Notes under the pieces: model-generated | What the model was told of the DNA's origin: nothing | Database searches by the model: none | What the model saw: only the letters and a program-made list of their open reading frames with translations | Made by a program: the position numbers and the translations under genes | In this document: positions 11,563 to 22,459 of the stretch, in pieces | Position numbering within the stretch: the stretch's first letter is position 1 | How the letters are laid out: the number at the start of each line of letters is the position of its first letter | Assembly: GCA_011799875.1 (NCBI GenBank) | Contig: CM022300.1 | Span: 115,023,201-115,087,200, forward strand | DNA length: 64,000 nucleotides | DNA from: Thinopyrum elongatum | Lineage: Eukaryota > Streptophyta > Magnoliopsida > Poales > Poaceae | Direction: 5' to 3'

Positions 11563-14096
11563 ATGTCCGATCTTCCCAAGCCATCTGAGGTAGACACCGA
11601 TAACATCATTAAGCCCGGTCTTGATGAGATATCGGTCGATAATCACCAAATCTATGAGGAGTACAAGAAGGCGCGCGAAGAGAAGGATTTGCAGGAGTTC
11701 CTTGCAAAATTCAAGAAGGATCGCCAAGGCAACATCACTCCGATTGAAGAAATCAAGTTCCCTCCTCTTCAAGCCGAGCAGGTTAAACCCTCTGTGAGTA
11801 CTACCTTTTCTCCTGAGCAGTGGGCTGAGATTGAGAGTCGTATTGCTGATGGTAACAATCTGGTCTATCAAACTTTCATAGAAAATACTAATGCTCAAAA
11901 GAATATATCTCAATCATCTAGTGGTAATGGTGGTATAGCTGCTAGCGTGCAAAACCCTAATCTGGCTTTACCTATTTCATCGATGCCTCCCATGCCGATG
12001 ACTTATTATCCTACCCAAGCAAATCAGATTGTGGCTGCACCCATTAATCCTATCATAAGAATGCCAGGTTCGGCGGTGACACCGAACCAAACCCTACCTA
12101 CAGGTACAACCACTCGGCCGCTACCGAACTATGGTTCGGCATACATGCCATAGTTCCTCCTACAATTAGTAATCCTACTCCTCCTATGCCACAGCAGCAA
12201 GCTGCATCATCTACTATAGACGATGCTTTAGCTAATTTTAGAGAGGAGATGGCTAAGATGCTTCGAGAGAATTTTGGAGTTGAGTTTCCTCGGAATCAGA
12301 TTTACCAAAAGCCGTACCCCGAGTACTTTGATGCCATCCAGTGCCCTCCGGGATATAAGATTCCAAATTTTGTTAAGTTCAATGGAGAGGGCACAAAAAC
12401 CACATGGGGGCATTTTAGTCGATATTTAGCACAATTAGGTGAAGCAGGCTCACTAAATGAATTGAAAGTGCGTTTATTTCCTTTATCATTAACTGGTACC
12501 GCATTTTCATGGTTTTCTTCTTTACCACATGGTTCCATTCGGGTTTGGTCGCAGCTAGAACAGAAATTTCATGATCATTTTTATAGCGGCGACAATGAAC
12601 TCAAGTTGTCACATCTAACATCGGTTAAACAGAAGCATGATGAATCGGTCTCCGATTATGTCGAGAGATTCAGAGAAACAAAAAACCGGTGTTATAGTTT
12701 GGTGATAACCTAGAGAGACTTGGCAGACCTAGTGCTGAGTGGTTTGAGAACTCCCATTAGAGAAAAGCTAGAAGGCTATGAGTTATTAAATATTAACCGA
12801 GCCTTACAAAGGGCTTTGGCTCAGGAAAGCCGAATCAAAGATCTCAAAGAAGTGCATAGATATAAAGCTGATCGTCCTAAGATGAACATGGTTGAATATG
12901 ATAGTGATCACTCGGACGATGAGGGTGATATTTATGCTACTGAATTTGTTTGGACATCTAAGGCCAAACCATTTACTTGCAATGCTCTGAAACCGATTCA
13001 TAAGAATCGTGATGAAGAGATGAAGTTTACTTTTAACATTGCCAAGTGTGATAAAATATTTGATGCTTTGCTGCAAGCTAAAATTATTAGAATATCTCAT
13101 ACTTTACCATTGTTTGAAGAGCTGGAACGGCGCGCTTATTGCAAGTATCATAATTCTTTTTCTCATGCTACTAATGATTGCAATGTTTTTCGACGACAAA
13201 TAAAATCGGCCATTAATGACAGACGATTGAACTTTTCTGAGATGCAAGTTGATAAACAGCCTTTTCCAATGAATGTCGTGGATTTGGAGGGGAAGAAGCT
13301 GCTCATTCGGTCGGAGGTAGCCGAATCTGCTAACAAAGCTAATGTCATTGTTGGTGAGCCCAGGAAAAGCAAGGAAGACAACAAAGTCTTGGGGAGACTG
13401 ATTGTGCTTAACAAGCAACCCGATGGCAAAGAAGTAATCAAAACCACCATCAATAATCCTACACTCGGGGGGCAACAACAAGTGCAAGAAAATACTCGTG
13501 TGAAATTTGTCAAGCCCAAGAGTAAAGAAGTTGGCAAGTGGAAGAGGAATGAAGTTAAAATACAACACAAGCGGATCAAGCCAACTTTTGATATGTTGTT
13601 GTCCAAGTATGCCAGTCAGTCGGCTGGTTCCAGCTCTAACCGGCCATCAGACTTGAAGCGACCAAGTTCACCATCAACGGATATATTCAGTCGGTATATG
13701 AAGCCGGCTGGGCCAATGGCGCCATTTCCAGAAGAACAACGGCAATCTGTTTGGGATCGACTTGACTACTCATATAATGGCCGACTGAACATCGGTGACT
13801 ATCAGTCGGCTGGTCAAAATATGCGACCGAGTGGAAACTATCCGAGTGTAAGAATGTACCCAGGTGGAAGCCATCCGAGTGAAAAAATGTGGCTGGTTAG
13901 ATTCCATCCGAGTGAATTCCATCCTAGTGGGTTCCATCCGAGTGGATTCCATCCAGTGAGTTCCATCCGAGTGGATTCCATCCGAGTGACATCCATCCGA
14001 GTGGATTCCATCCAAGTAAAAAGGTGCGCCCGAGTGGAAATTTCATGCATCTGGAAAGTCAAAAAGAATGGCGTGTTAAGTCACCAAGTGCTGTAG
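11563..14096 (+). pseudogene. Element C gag
   Basis: Start chosen at 11563 (MSDLPKPSEV), the first ATG after the PBS that is not inside it. The N-terminal part (11563-12153) is followed by a frameshift, then the retrotransposon gag domain (12186-12713: LFPLSLTGTAFSWFSSLPHG, FHDHFY, SDYVERFRETKNRCY). An in-frame TAG at 12711 separates this from the C-terminal part (12720-14096), which has KYHNSFSHATNDCNVF near the middle and ends in a repeat-encoded tail. Gag would assemble cytoplasmic virus-like particles for reverse transcription. Stops and shifts make it non-functional. Confidence 0.85.
13901..14019 (+). repeat. 15-bp minisatellite at the end of element C gag
   Basis: About eight imperfect copies of ATTCCATCCGAGTGG. 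Read in the gag frame the first copies give FHPSG/FHPSE. After a one-base change near 13966 the same DNA reads SIRVD. The CCGAGTG core also recurs in the element's LTRs. Confidence 0.85.
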
Positions 14097-14797
14097 CAGT
14101 CGAGTCAAGAAAAGGAAAGGAACAAAATCAATGCCGACTCACTTATCTTGGGGACCAAAACATTCCCCATACAACAGCCGACTGTGCATAACAACCCGAC
14201 TGAGCCGATACTTGCTATCACGCCAAAGCACTCAGCTAATGATCATGAAGCAAACACCAGCCAAGTGAAGCTGAGAGACCCTAAATACACTTAGCCAAAG
14301 TGGTGTCCTCCAGGGCTAACAAAAACACAGAAGAGGAAACTATAGAGGTTAAGGGGTCAAGAGATGGCAGAGCTAGAGGCCGAGAAGCAAAGGGACAAGT
14401 TATTCAATGACACTTGGCCCATGGTACCTACAAGGCAAGTGTGGAGTCCTAAACAAAATACAAGATGCAGTAGCTTCTACACCTATCACAGTAGCACCTA
14501 CACCACCAAAAGAGGACGATGCAATCATTGCATCGTCTGATTACATCGTCTACTTTACCTATTGCTTCCTCTTCACTCGGACAGATTTCAGAATCGGTGG
14601 ATACACTTGAGGAAGAGGATGATATGTTGGACTTCGAGTCTACACCGGTTCATGAAGGTATGGATATCAATATGGTGTATTACTTACCCACTGAATTTCG
14701 CGTTGTAGATGAAGAAGGGGAAGTGGCTTAGCTGGATTTTGGCCCTAAATATGCAATATTCGAGAAGCCAAAAGAACCAGTAACGCATCTGAAACCA
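14097..14797 (+). other. Gag-protease spacer of element C, no intact frame
   Basis: About 700 bp with short fragments only (for example 14519-14731, ending in DMLDFESTPVHEG and NMVYYLPTEF), probably the degraded link between gag and protease. More CCGACTG/CCGAGTG-like motifs occur here. No RNA gene or separate mobile element seen. Confidence 0.6.
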
Positions 14798-15256
14798 TTG
14801 TATCTCAGAGGACATATTAATGGGTCGCCGCTCACTCAGATGCTTGTTGATGGTGGTACTGTGGTAAATCTTATGCCTTATTCGGTCTTCAAGAAATTGG
14901 GTTTGCCCGATGAAGAGTTGATAAAGACGAATATGGTGCTTAATGGATTTGAAGGCAAAGAGAAAACTGAAGCCAAAGGTGTGATGTATGTGGAGCTTAC
15001 AGTCGGAAGCAAAACTTTGGCTACTGCATTCTTTGTCGCCGAGGTGCAAGGTAACTACAACGTGATACTAGGCCATGATTGGGTTCATGCAAACCAGTGC
15101 GTGCCATCCACTATGCACCAGCTTTTGATCCAATGGGTTGATGATGAGGTGGAAGTCATTCATGCGGATAACTCGGCCTGTGTTGCTTTGGCCGACGCAT
15201 CGGTGGATTGGCAACATCCCAATGCTACTTGCTTAACAGGACACGACTTGTCATAG
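14798..15256 (+). pseudogene. Element C aspartic protease
   Basis: Pepsin-like retroviral-type protease domain. The active-site region reads MLVDGGTVVNLMPYSVF, with DGG where DTG/DSG is usual, and the second signature is NVILGHDWVHANQC. In an active element it would dimerise and cut the Gag-Pol polyprotein. Upstream frames are closed, so it is not translated as part of a full polyprotein. Confidence 0.85.
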
Positions 15257-16512
15257 TTCGATTTTCTCAACGCGACCAAGAATGGTTTCGTGCCCGTCTC
15301 TTTAAAGCCGACTGAGTGCAATCGGCTCCAAGGTATGATATATTTAAATGGATTCTAATTCTGAGTGGTTACAAAAACGTCTTGTAAAATATCGGGCCAG
15401 CGAGAACGATATTTATGAGTCTATAGAGGAGTTGGATGACATGGATAAACTTGGAGAAGGTTTTACATCGGCCGATCCATTAGAAGAGATAGATATTGGA
15501 GATGGTTCAGTCACTCGGCCGACGTTTGTAAACAAAATTTGAAAGCCGATTGTAAAGCTAAGTTAATCGAGCTATTGAAAGAATATGTTTGTTGCTTTGC
15601 ATGGGAATATCATCAGATGCCAGGTTTAAGCCGAAATCTAGTAGAGCATCGGTTACCTATAAAGGCCGGTTTTAGACCTTATAAGCAGTCGGCTAGAAAG
15701 TTTAATCCACAAACATATGACCGAATCAAGGAAGAGATCGGTCATTTACTTAAAGCTAATTTTATCAGACCTTGCAGGTATGCCGAGTGGATTTCTAACA
15801 TTGTCCCAGTGGGAAAAAAGGATCCGGTAAGTTGAGGGTATGCATTGATTTCAGATATTTGAATAGGGCTACACCCAAAGATGAGTGTCCCATGCCAATA
15901 GCCGATATGCTTATTAATGATGCTTCTAGACATAAGGTCATTATCTTTCTTGATGGTAATGCAGGGTATAACCAATTTTTTATGGCCGAAGAGGACATGT
16001 CCAAAACGGCTTTCCGATGCCCTAGTTTCCTTGGTTTATTTGAGTGGACAGTAATGGCCTTTGGATTAAAAAATGCTGGAGCCACATATCAAAGGGCTAT
16101 GAATTTGATTTTTCATGATTTACTTGGCATCATACTTGAAGTCTACATTGATGATACTGTGGTCAAATCGGATGCTTTTAAGTCTCACTTGGCCGATTTG
16201 CGTTTAGCTTTTGAAAGAATGAAAAGATATGGACTAAAGATGAATCCTTTGAAGTGTGCATTCGTCGTGTCAGCTAGTAAGTTTTTGGGTTTCATTATTC
16301 ATGAGGATGGCATAGAGATTGATCCCAAAAAGATAGAGGCCATACAGAAAGTGGAGGCTCCAACATGCAAGAGGGATATGCAAAAGTTCCTTGGCAAGGT
16401 AAATTATTTGAGAAGGTTCATAGCTAATCTGTCAAGGAAAGTTGATGCATTTACTCCTATCCTTTGGTTAAAGAATGATGTTGATTTTACTTGGGGGGCA
16501 AAACAGCAATAA
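15257..16512 (+). pseudogene. Element C reverse transcriptase
   Basis: RT begins in the 15539-15835 segment (HRLPIKAGFRPYKQSARKF), shifts frame at about 15832 and continues to 16512. Landmarks: RVCIDFRYLNRATPKDE, FLDGNAGYNQFFMAEED, FGLKNAGATYQRAMN, catalytic VYIDDTVVKS, and the thumb-side KFLGKVNYLRRFI. It would copy the RNA into DNA in the particle. The frameshift and the stop at 16510 inactivate it. Confidence 0.92.
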
Positions 16513-17458
16513 GCATTTGATATGATCAAGAATTATTTGTGCACTCCTCTAGTGATGAAAACGCCCAAGCATAGGGAGCCCTTTAAGCTTTACATTGCAG
16601 TAGAGGAAGGTGTTATTGGTGCTATTTTGACTCAAGAAACCGAAGGAAAAAGCATGCTATTACATATTTGAGAAGACGCTTATTGGACGCCGAGACAAGG
16701 TATACATTTATTAAAAACTATGTCTATTCTTATATTATGCTTGCACAAAATTGAGACATTATTTAGTTCCGAGTGCTTGCAAAGAAGCTTGTCACACCGA
16801 TGTCATTAAATACATGTTGCATAGGCCAATTCTTAGTGGTAGAATTGGCAAGTGGGCTTATGCTTTGATTGAATATGATTTGGCTTATGAATCTCTAAAA
16901 TCCATTAAAGGCCAAATCGTTGCTAATTTTATTGTTGAGCGTCGGATTAATGACAAACATGATGTTGATATAAACCTTGTTTCATTAGTACCTTGGAGAT
17001 TATATTTTGATGGTTCAGTTTGTAGCAATTGCCAAGGTGTTGGTATTGTTTATATATCTCCTCATGGTGCTGTTTTTGAAGCCTCATGCCGCTTAGAATA
17101 TTTTTGCACAAATAATCAAGCCGAATATGAAGCATTGTTATTCAGCCTAGAGATGTTACTTGCTATAGGTGTTACACATATTGAGGCTTATGGTGATTCG
17201 TTATTAGTGGTGCAACAAGTATCCAAAAAAATTCAGTGTTTGGACGAATCACTTAATGTTTATCTTGACAAATTTCTAGATATAATCTCTACTTTGGATT
17301 ATTTTAGCATTGCTCATATATCTAGGCATGACAACTGGAGAGCGAATGAGTTGGCACAACAAGCATCCGGATATCATGTTGATCATGGCATGTTTCATAT
17401 TTCTCAAAGACCGATGTCTTGTCTCGCCAATAGGAGAGGCCGAACTAGAACCCATTGA
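16513..17458 (+). pseudogene. Element C dual RNase H region
   Basis: Two RNase H modules in tandem. The first (16513-16750) is a broken Gypsy-type RNase H (KLYIAVEEGVIGAILTQE). The second (about 16980-17380) is an RNase HI/archaeal-type domain with YFDGSVCSN, NNQAEYEALLF and EAYGDSLLVVQQV, so the D, E and D residues are visible. The added second domain is a known trait of plant Tat elements. The reading frame is open only over the second domain (16751-17458). Confidence 0.85.
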
Positions 17459-17463
17459 TTCGG

Positions 17464-18759
17464 CCATTAACAAAAAATCTAGTGCAAGTGAGAATCCTGA
17501 CTGGAGGAAGCCCATTGTTGATTACTTGTGCAATCCGAGTGAAAGGGTGGACAGGGTTGTTCAGCACATGGCTTTTAAATATACAATGAGGGATGATGAC
17601 CTTCATCGCCGAACAGTTGATGGTGTTCTTTTAAAGTGCTTGGACGAGGACCAAGCATGAGTTGCTATGGGAGAGGTACATGAAGGCATTTGTGGCACTC
17701 ATCAGTTGGCTCCCAAGATGAAGTGGTTATTGCGACATGTTGGGTTTTATTGGCCGACTATGATTAATGATTGCTTCAGATATTATAAAGGGTGTGAAGC
17801 TTGTCAAAAATTTGGTGATATTCAATTGGCTCCTGCTGCTATGTTACATCCTATTATCAAGCCGTGGCCTTTCAGAGGATGGGGGTTTAGACTTTATTGG
17901 AGAAATTCATCTGTCTTCCTCAAAGGGGCATCGATTCGTGTTGGTGGCAACCGATTATTTCACTAAATGGTCTGAAGCAGTACCTCTCAAGAACATGACA
18001 CATATGGAGGTAATTCAATTCATAACTGAGCACATTATTCATAGATTCGGCATTCCTCAAACATTAACTATAGATCAAGGTTCATCTTTCATGTCACACC
18101 AAGTCAGAGAATTTGCCGAATCTTATAACATAAAGTTGCTCAATTCTTCTCCGTATTATGCCCAAGCTAATGGACAAGCTGAGTCTAGCAATAAAATTTT
18201 AATCAAGCTTATCAAGAAGAAGATTGAAGATAATCCGAGGAGATGGCATGAGTTGTTGTCTGAAGCTTTGTGGGCACATAGAATCTCAAGGCATGGTGCT
18301 ATGAAGGTGACTCCATATGAGCTAGCATATGGTCAAGAGGTTGTTTTGCCAGTGGAAGTAAATTTGAATGCTTTGAGAATAACCAAACAAAATGATTTAT
18401 CGGCAATAGACTTTTATAACTTGATGATGGGCAATATTGATGAGGTTGTCGATAAACGTTTGGCTGCTTTGAAGGCCATAGAGAGAGACAAGTTGAGGGT
18501 GGAAAGAACTTACAATAAGAAAGTTAAGTTGAAGAATTTTCAAGTTGGTGATCTTGTCTGGAAAGTGATTCTGCCGATTGGTTCAAGAGATAGAAAATTT
18601 GGGAAGTGGTCTCCGAGTTGGGAAGGTCCTTTTAGGTTTACAAGAGTAGTTCCCGGAAACTCTTATTTGGTGGAATCCGTACAAGGGACATTGTTACCTC
18701 GAGCTCTCAATGGCAAGTACTTGAAGAAATACCACCCGAGTGTGTGGCAAGAAGCCTAA
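17464..18759 (+). pseudogene. Element C integrase
   Basis: Zinc-binding N-terminus with Cys pair in GCEACQKFGD (about 17790-17820), then a one-base frameshift near 17880. The catalytic core has Asp in GLDFIGEI, Asp in TIDQGSSF and Glu in NGQAESSNK. The C-terminal region includes VTPYELAYGQEVVLPVEVN and the GPFRFTRVV part, ending at 18759. All three DDE residues are present, so only the frameshift and upstream lesions disable it. It would insert element DNA in the nucleus, leaving 5-bp duplications such as the CATGG seen here. Confidence 0.92.
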
Positions 18760-18928
18760 GTAGGCAATGGCCGATATATGATTATCGCCCTTAGCACAAA
18801 CATGGATGATACATAATTATTGCCCCGAGAGATATAAATGGTCGATGGAGTGTTGACATCGTCCTTAGAACAAACACCGTGCATATTATTTTTCGGCATG
18901 CAAGCTTTGCCGAAAACAGGGGGGCATG
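18760..18928 (+). other. Element C 3' UTR and polypurine tract
   Basis: Short tail after integrase ending in AAAACAGGGGGG just before the 3' LTR. The purine run primes plus-strand synthesis. Confidence 0.8.
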
Positions 18929-20521
18929 TGTTGACATCAAATTTTGGCACGACATAAAAGGAAAATAAGATGGCTTCAAGTAAAAGGGTTTTCAGCAAGA
19001 AAAGTTTCACGTCACCGAGTGGAACAACTTTGATGTTTAGGTTATCATCATCCGACCTCATCTTAGGGGCCGAAATTGTACTCTGAGTGGCAGAATTTAG
19101 TGTTCCGAGTGCTTTTCGGCTGATTACGCCCTGAAGACGACCTCAGATGAAGGAGCACTCTAAAGTAATTGTCTTCGTCTCGTCGAGGCAATCGATTTTG
19201 ATATATAAATCATCTTAATCCGAGTTCACATGCAAAAGTTACAGTCAATACGGTCCAGCCTGACCAGAGACCAAAATATTACGCTTGACACCACACATGT
19301 TGATGAATGTCTGATGCAATGCGTGAGCAATTCGGCCTTCAAGACGGCCTTGAATCAGAAAACTTTCAACAGAAGAAAGTTTCCTCTCGTCGAGCCGGTT
19401 GATATTCATATATAAATTGTTCGATTCGGGGTAGTATGCAACCTGGGGAGGTAAAACAAGATCAGACTGTGTTTTCAGTTGGGAATCTGAGTGAAAAGCT
19501 TACCATCCGAGTGAAAGCTTGCCGATCGAGTAAGAGATTGCCGTTCAAGTGAAAATAATATAGATCCGAATGAAATATTTCCATTCAAGTGAAAAGTTGC
19601 CATTCAAGTGGAAAAATCTAGGCGAGTGATCTGAGTGAAGAACCCTAACATCCGAGTGGGGAGATTCGAATCCGAGTGCTCCGACTAGAAGCTGAAAATG
19701 TGCCCGGAATGTTATCTGGATGGTATCGGATGGAAAAGTGTTCAACATGGAAGTCATGCGTATCATCGAAACGTTCAACTTTGGTTTTGGGGTCATCATC
19801 ATCTGAGATAGTATACGGCCTGCAACATCGCTACAAGACTCGGACGGTCCAGTCAGCTACATGACCGAGTCCAACTGGAGGTTAAAGATGGTCCCGTGGA
19901 GTATATAACATGGCCTTGTTTGGAAAAGTGATCAACATGAGAGTTGTTCGTCTCGTCGAGACGCACAAATTTGATGTATGTGCCATCTTGATCGGAGGTC
20001 ATATGCAAATTCTATGGCCCGTGCAAGGAGGAAGACAGAAGTTTGGGCCAGATTCAGACTGAATCTGAGTTGGACTAGAACTAGGACTCTAGCGCGTGAA
20101 TTGATGTAATTTTTCGTGTAAGGAAAGCCTAGATGAATCCTTTGCTTGTATGGGAAGTCCAGCCGCCTCTTATATATGTTGGGGGTGACGGCCGATTGAA
20201 CAACACACAATCAAACAAATCAATATACTACTTTTTCATCTACGTTTTATCTCTCCATCGTTTTTCTCTCTCGTTCTTCGCTGTTCCTCAAGTTTGAGAG
20301 CTACGAATCCCGAGGCTCTAGGGGCGAGTGAATCAACCTAGGGCATCCCATAGCCGCCGCACTCCCTGACAGGGTCCCTCCCGGGCGTGAGGGGTTTCGG
20401 GTCTAAAAAGCGCCTGCCAACTGTCCTGCGTATCGCGCTGTCGGTCGGGTCTCCTTCGACGTGAGCTGCGTTGCATCACCCCCGGCGTCGAGGGTACACG
20501 TGACGTGTTCATGTGTCAACA
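18929..20521 (+). repeat. Element C 3' LTR
   Basis: 1593 bp, same ends as the 5' LTR (TGTTGACATC ... TGTCAACA), followed by the CATGG duplication. It differs from the 5' LTR by many scattered substitutions and small indels. Confidence 0.93.
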
Positions 20522-21282
20522 CATGGTGATTTCGGCCGGGTGATTAAAGGAGGCAGATGAACTAGGATAAGATATGAGAGAATATCTCAGTAAATTAGTT
20601 ACCTTGTTGTCTATGAGAAAAAAAACCTCAATACCGCGGATTCACCAATCGGGCGGAGCTGGGTCGATGGCGAGTAGCGTCGAGGAAGTCGATGGCGATA
20701 GGCGACGGCGGCGACAGGCTTCGAGCTAAGTGGTTGCCGCGGTGATAGGTGGTGCCATGCAGAGTCGCGAAGGAGCTTGTGCAGGTGTGAATGGCGACCG
20801 GAGGGGGTGGCAGGCAGTGTGAGGGTTTTTGTGACATGGGGATGGTGAGGGTTTTCTTTTTTCCTTTTTGAATTGGGTGGTGAGGGTTTTTTGTCCCACA
20901 AAGAGTTACGGAGGCAACAGTTTGCTAGAGGCAACCGTGTGTGATTGACGTAACTGGGAAAATGAAAGTCATTGCACACGGTTCCAATTTGGGAAAATAA
21001 CCATGTTTCAGGGTGGTTCCACTTTTCCTTCGTTGGTTGAATCTGAAATTTTTACCCATGCTAAACATTCACCCTAATATGCATAAAATGCCATCAACCG
21101 AACTGATTGCATCCATATCCCACATTTAGACATAAGTAAACATAGATTAAACATACGCAGGCATAGATAATAAGCATACACAAGCATAGTTCAACCAAAT
21201 ACAGTTCAACCGTCATTAATCATACTCAAGCACATTTATAATTAAGACACTACATAGCCATACATAGTTCAATCCCACATCT
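20522..21282. other. Low-copy-looking flank without a supported gene
   Basis: A GC-rich part (about 20630-20830) is followed by AT-richer sequence. The longest frame (minus 20611-20979) shows no domain and low-complexity composition. Joined across element C it continues the 9867-9918 flank. The block near 20940-21000 (GCACACGGTTCC and nearby) reminds me of subterminal repeats of some grass DNA transposons, but no matching end was found. Confidence 0.4.
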
Positions 21283-22431
21283 CATCTGTCGGCACGATCA
21301 CGAAGCTTCTCCAGGTACTCAGCGTACGTGCGCCACCCTGCGAGAGTACTTCTGCCTGAAGGAGCCAACGGCTCGTCCTCTTGCATGCGCCAGAACACTT
21401 TCATACGTGTCATGAAGCTTTTGGTTGCAAAATGGGAATCAAAAGCCCCCGTTCCAGGTCCTAATACGCTTGTTATGAATTCCCGCATAAAGCTCCCTGA
21501 GGATTTGCCTCTTGTACCTCCTCTGGCCATCTTCATCCTCACTGTCGACATAGTCAAATAGCACCTATACATATAGTAAAAAAATGTGGAGTCAAATTTG
21601 GAATACAAACTAATCTCTAGCGAACATTTGGCAGTTATCAAAATTTGGCATCAAATCAATTTTTACATGCCATAAAGTAGGATTAGGAATTTATGTATTT
21701 TATGGATTTTTTTAGACATATCCAAAGATTATGGTTTGATTTTTAAGCACAATCTTCTATGTACAGACCAATCTTGAAAAAAAATGTGGCGTCAAATTTG
21801 GAATACAAACTAATCTCTAGCGAACATTTGGTAGTTGCCAAAATTTGGCATCAAATCAATTTTTACATGCCGTAAAGTAGGATTAGGATTTTATGTATTT
21901 TATGGCTATTCTTTCAGACATACCCAAAGATTATGCTTCAATTTTTCAGCACAATCTTCTATGTACAGACCAATCTTGAAAAAAAATGGCACAAACATAT
22001 ATGTAGGTCATTCAAAATCAATTGTCAAGACCTGGCTAGGAATTATTAGCACGAACACTAACCCTAGTCGGATTATTAGCAGAAATCATTTGTACAGATG
22101 AAACAACTAATCACTTATCATTTGTACCATTCAAACAGTCAATACACTACATGGATCTAACCAAACTTATTCAGATTTCATGGATTGAGAGAACATAACC
22201 ATAGGATTTCTATTCCAAAAAGGGGGAGGCAGGAGTAACCAGAGAAACCCTAGGATATATTTGACACATAAATGGGTATAGATGACTAACCGGTTGTCCG
22301 TCGTCGTCGGAGTTGTCGCCGGAGTCGGTGTGGACCTCCGGCTCCGGCTGTGGAAGCACGACTCCGTCGACAACATCAAGGTCCAGCGAGACCTCGTCGG
22401 CGGCGAAGGCAACCTCTGTCTCCATCTTCAT
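21283..22431 (-). pseudogene. Hypothetical two-exon gene fragment, 5' end cut by LTR
   Basis: Exon 1 (about 22431-22292) starts MKMETEVAFAADEV and is acidic (DNSDDDGQP), ending at a GTTAG donor. A roughly 730-bp AT-rich intron follows, with acceptor TATATGTATAG near 21561. Exon 2 reads VLFDYVDSEDEDGQRRYKRQ and IHNKRIRTW, then shifts frame into GAFDSHFATKSFMTRMKVFW and SGRSTLAGWRTYAEYLEKLR, ending at 21283. I do not recognise a domain. The charged N-terminus and basic middle suggest a nuclear protein, but that is a guess. The LTR at 22460 begins only 28 bp upstream of the ATG, so any promoter is gone; with the frameshift, a pseudogene or captured fragment is likely. Confidence 0.4.
21584..21983. 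repeat. Tandem duplication, 200-bp unit
   Basis: Two adjacent 200-bp copies, 21584-21783 and 21784-21983, sharing GTCAAATTTGGAATACAAAC and GCACAATCTTCTATGTACAG with few differences. It lies inside the presumed intron of the neighbouring hypothetical gene. Confidence 0.9.
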
Positions 22432-22459
22432 GCCGTGCTCCGATGCTTCAGCAGGCCCG

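Larger units (their letters stand above)
9919..20521 (+). mobile_element. Element C: complete but decayed Tat-type Ty3/Gypsy retrotransposon
   Basis: 10.6 kb element bounded by LTRs at 9919-11512 and 18929-20521, with 5-bp duplication CATGG at 9914-9918 and 20522-20526. Inner order: PBS, gag, protease, reverse transcriptase, RNase H, second RNase H, integrase, PPT, which is Ty3/Gypsy order. The extra RNase H with YFDGS and NNQAEYEAL after the normal one marks the plant Tat lineage. All ORFs carry stops or frameshifts and the two LTRs differ visibly, so this is an old, inactive copy. Joining the flanks restores continuous DNA across the insertion site. Confidence 0.95.

Noticed and set aside
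13901..14019. Regularly spaced short repeats, CRISPR-like at first glance
   Set aside because: Direct 15-bp tandem units without spacers, inside a retrotransposon gag in a plant genome. It is a minisatellite.
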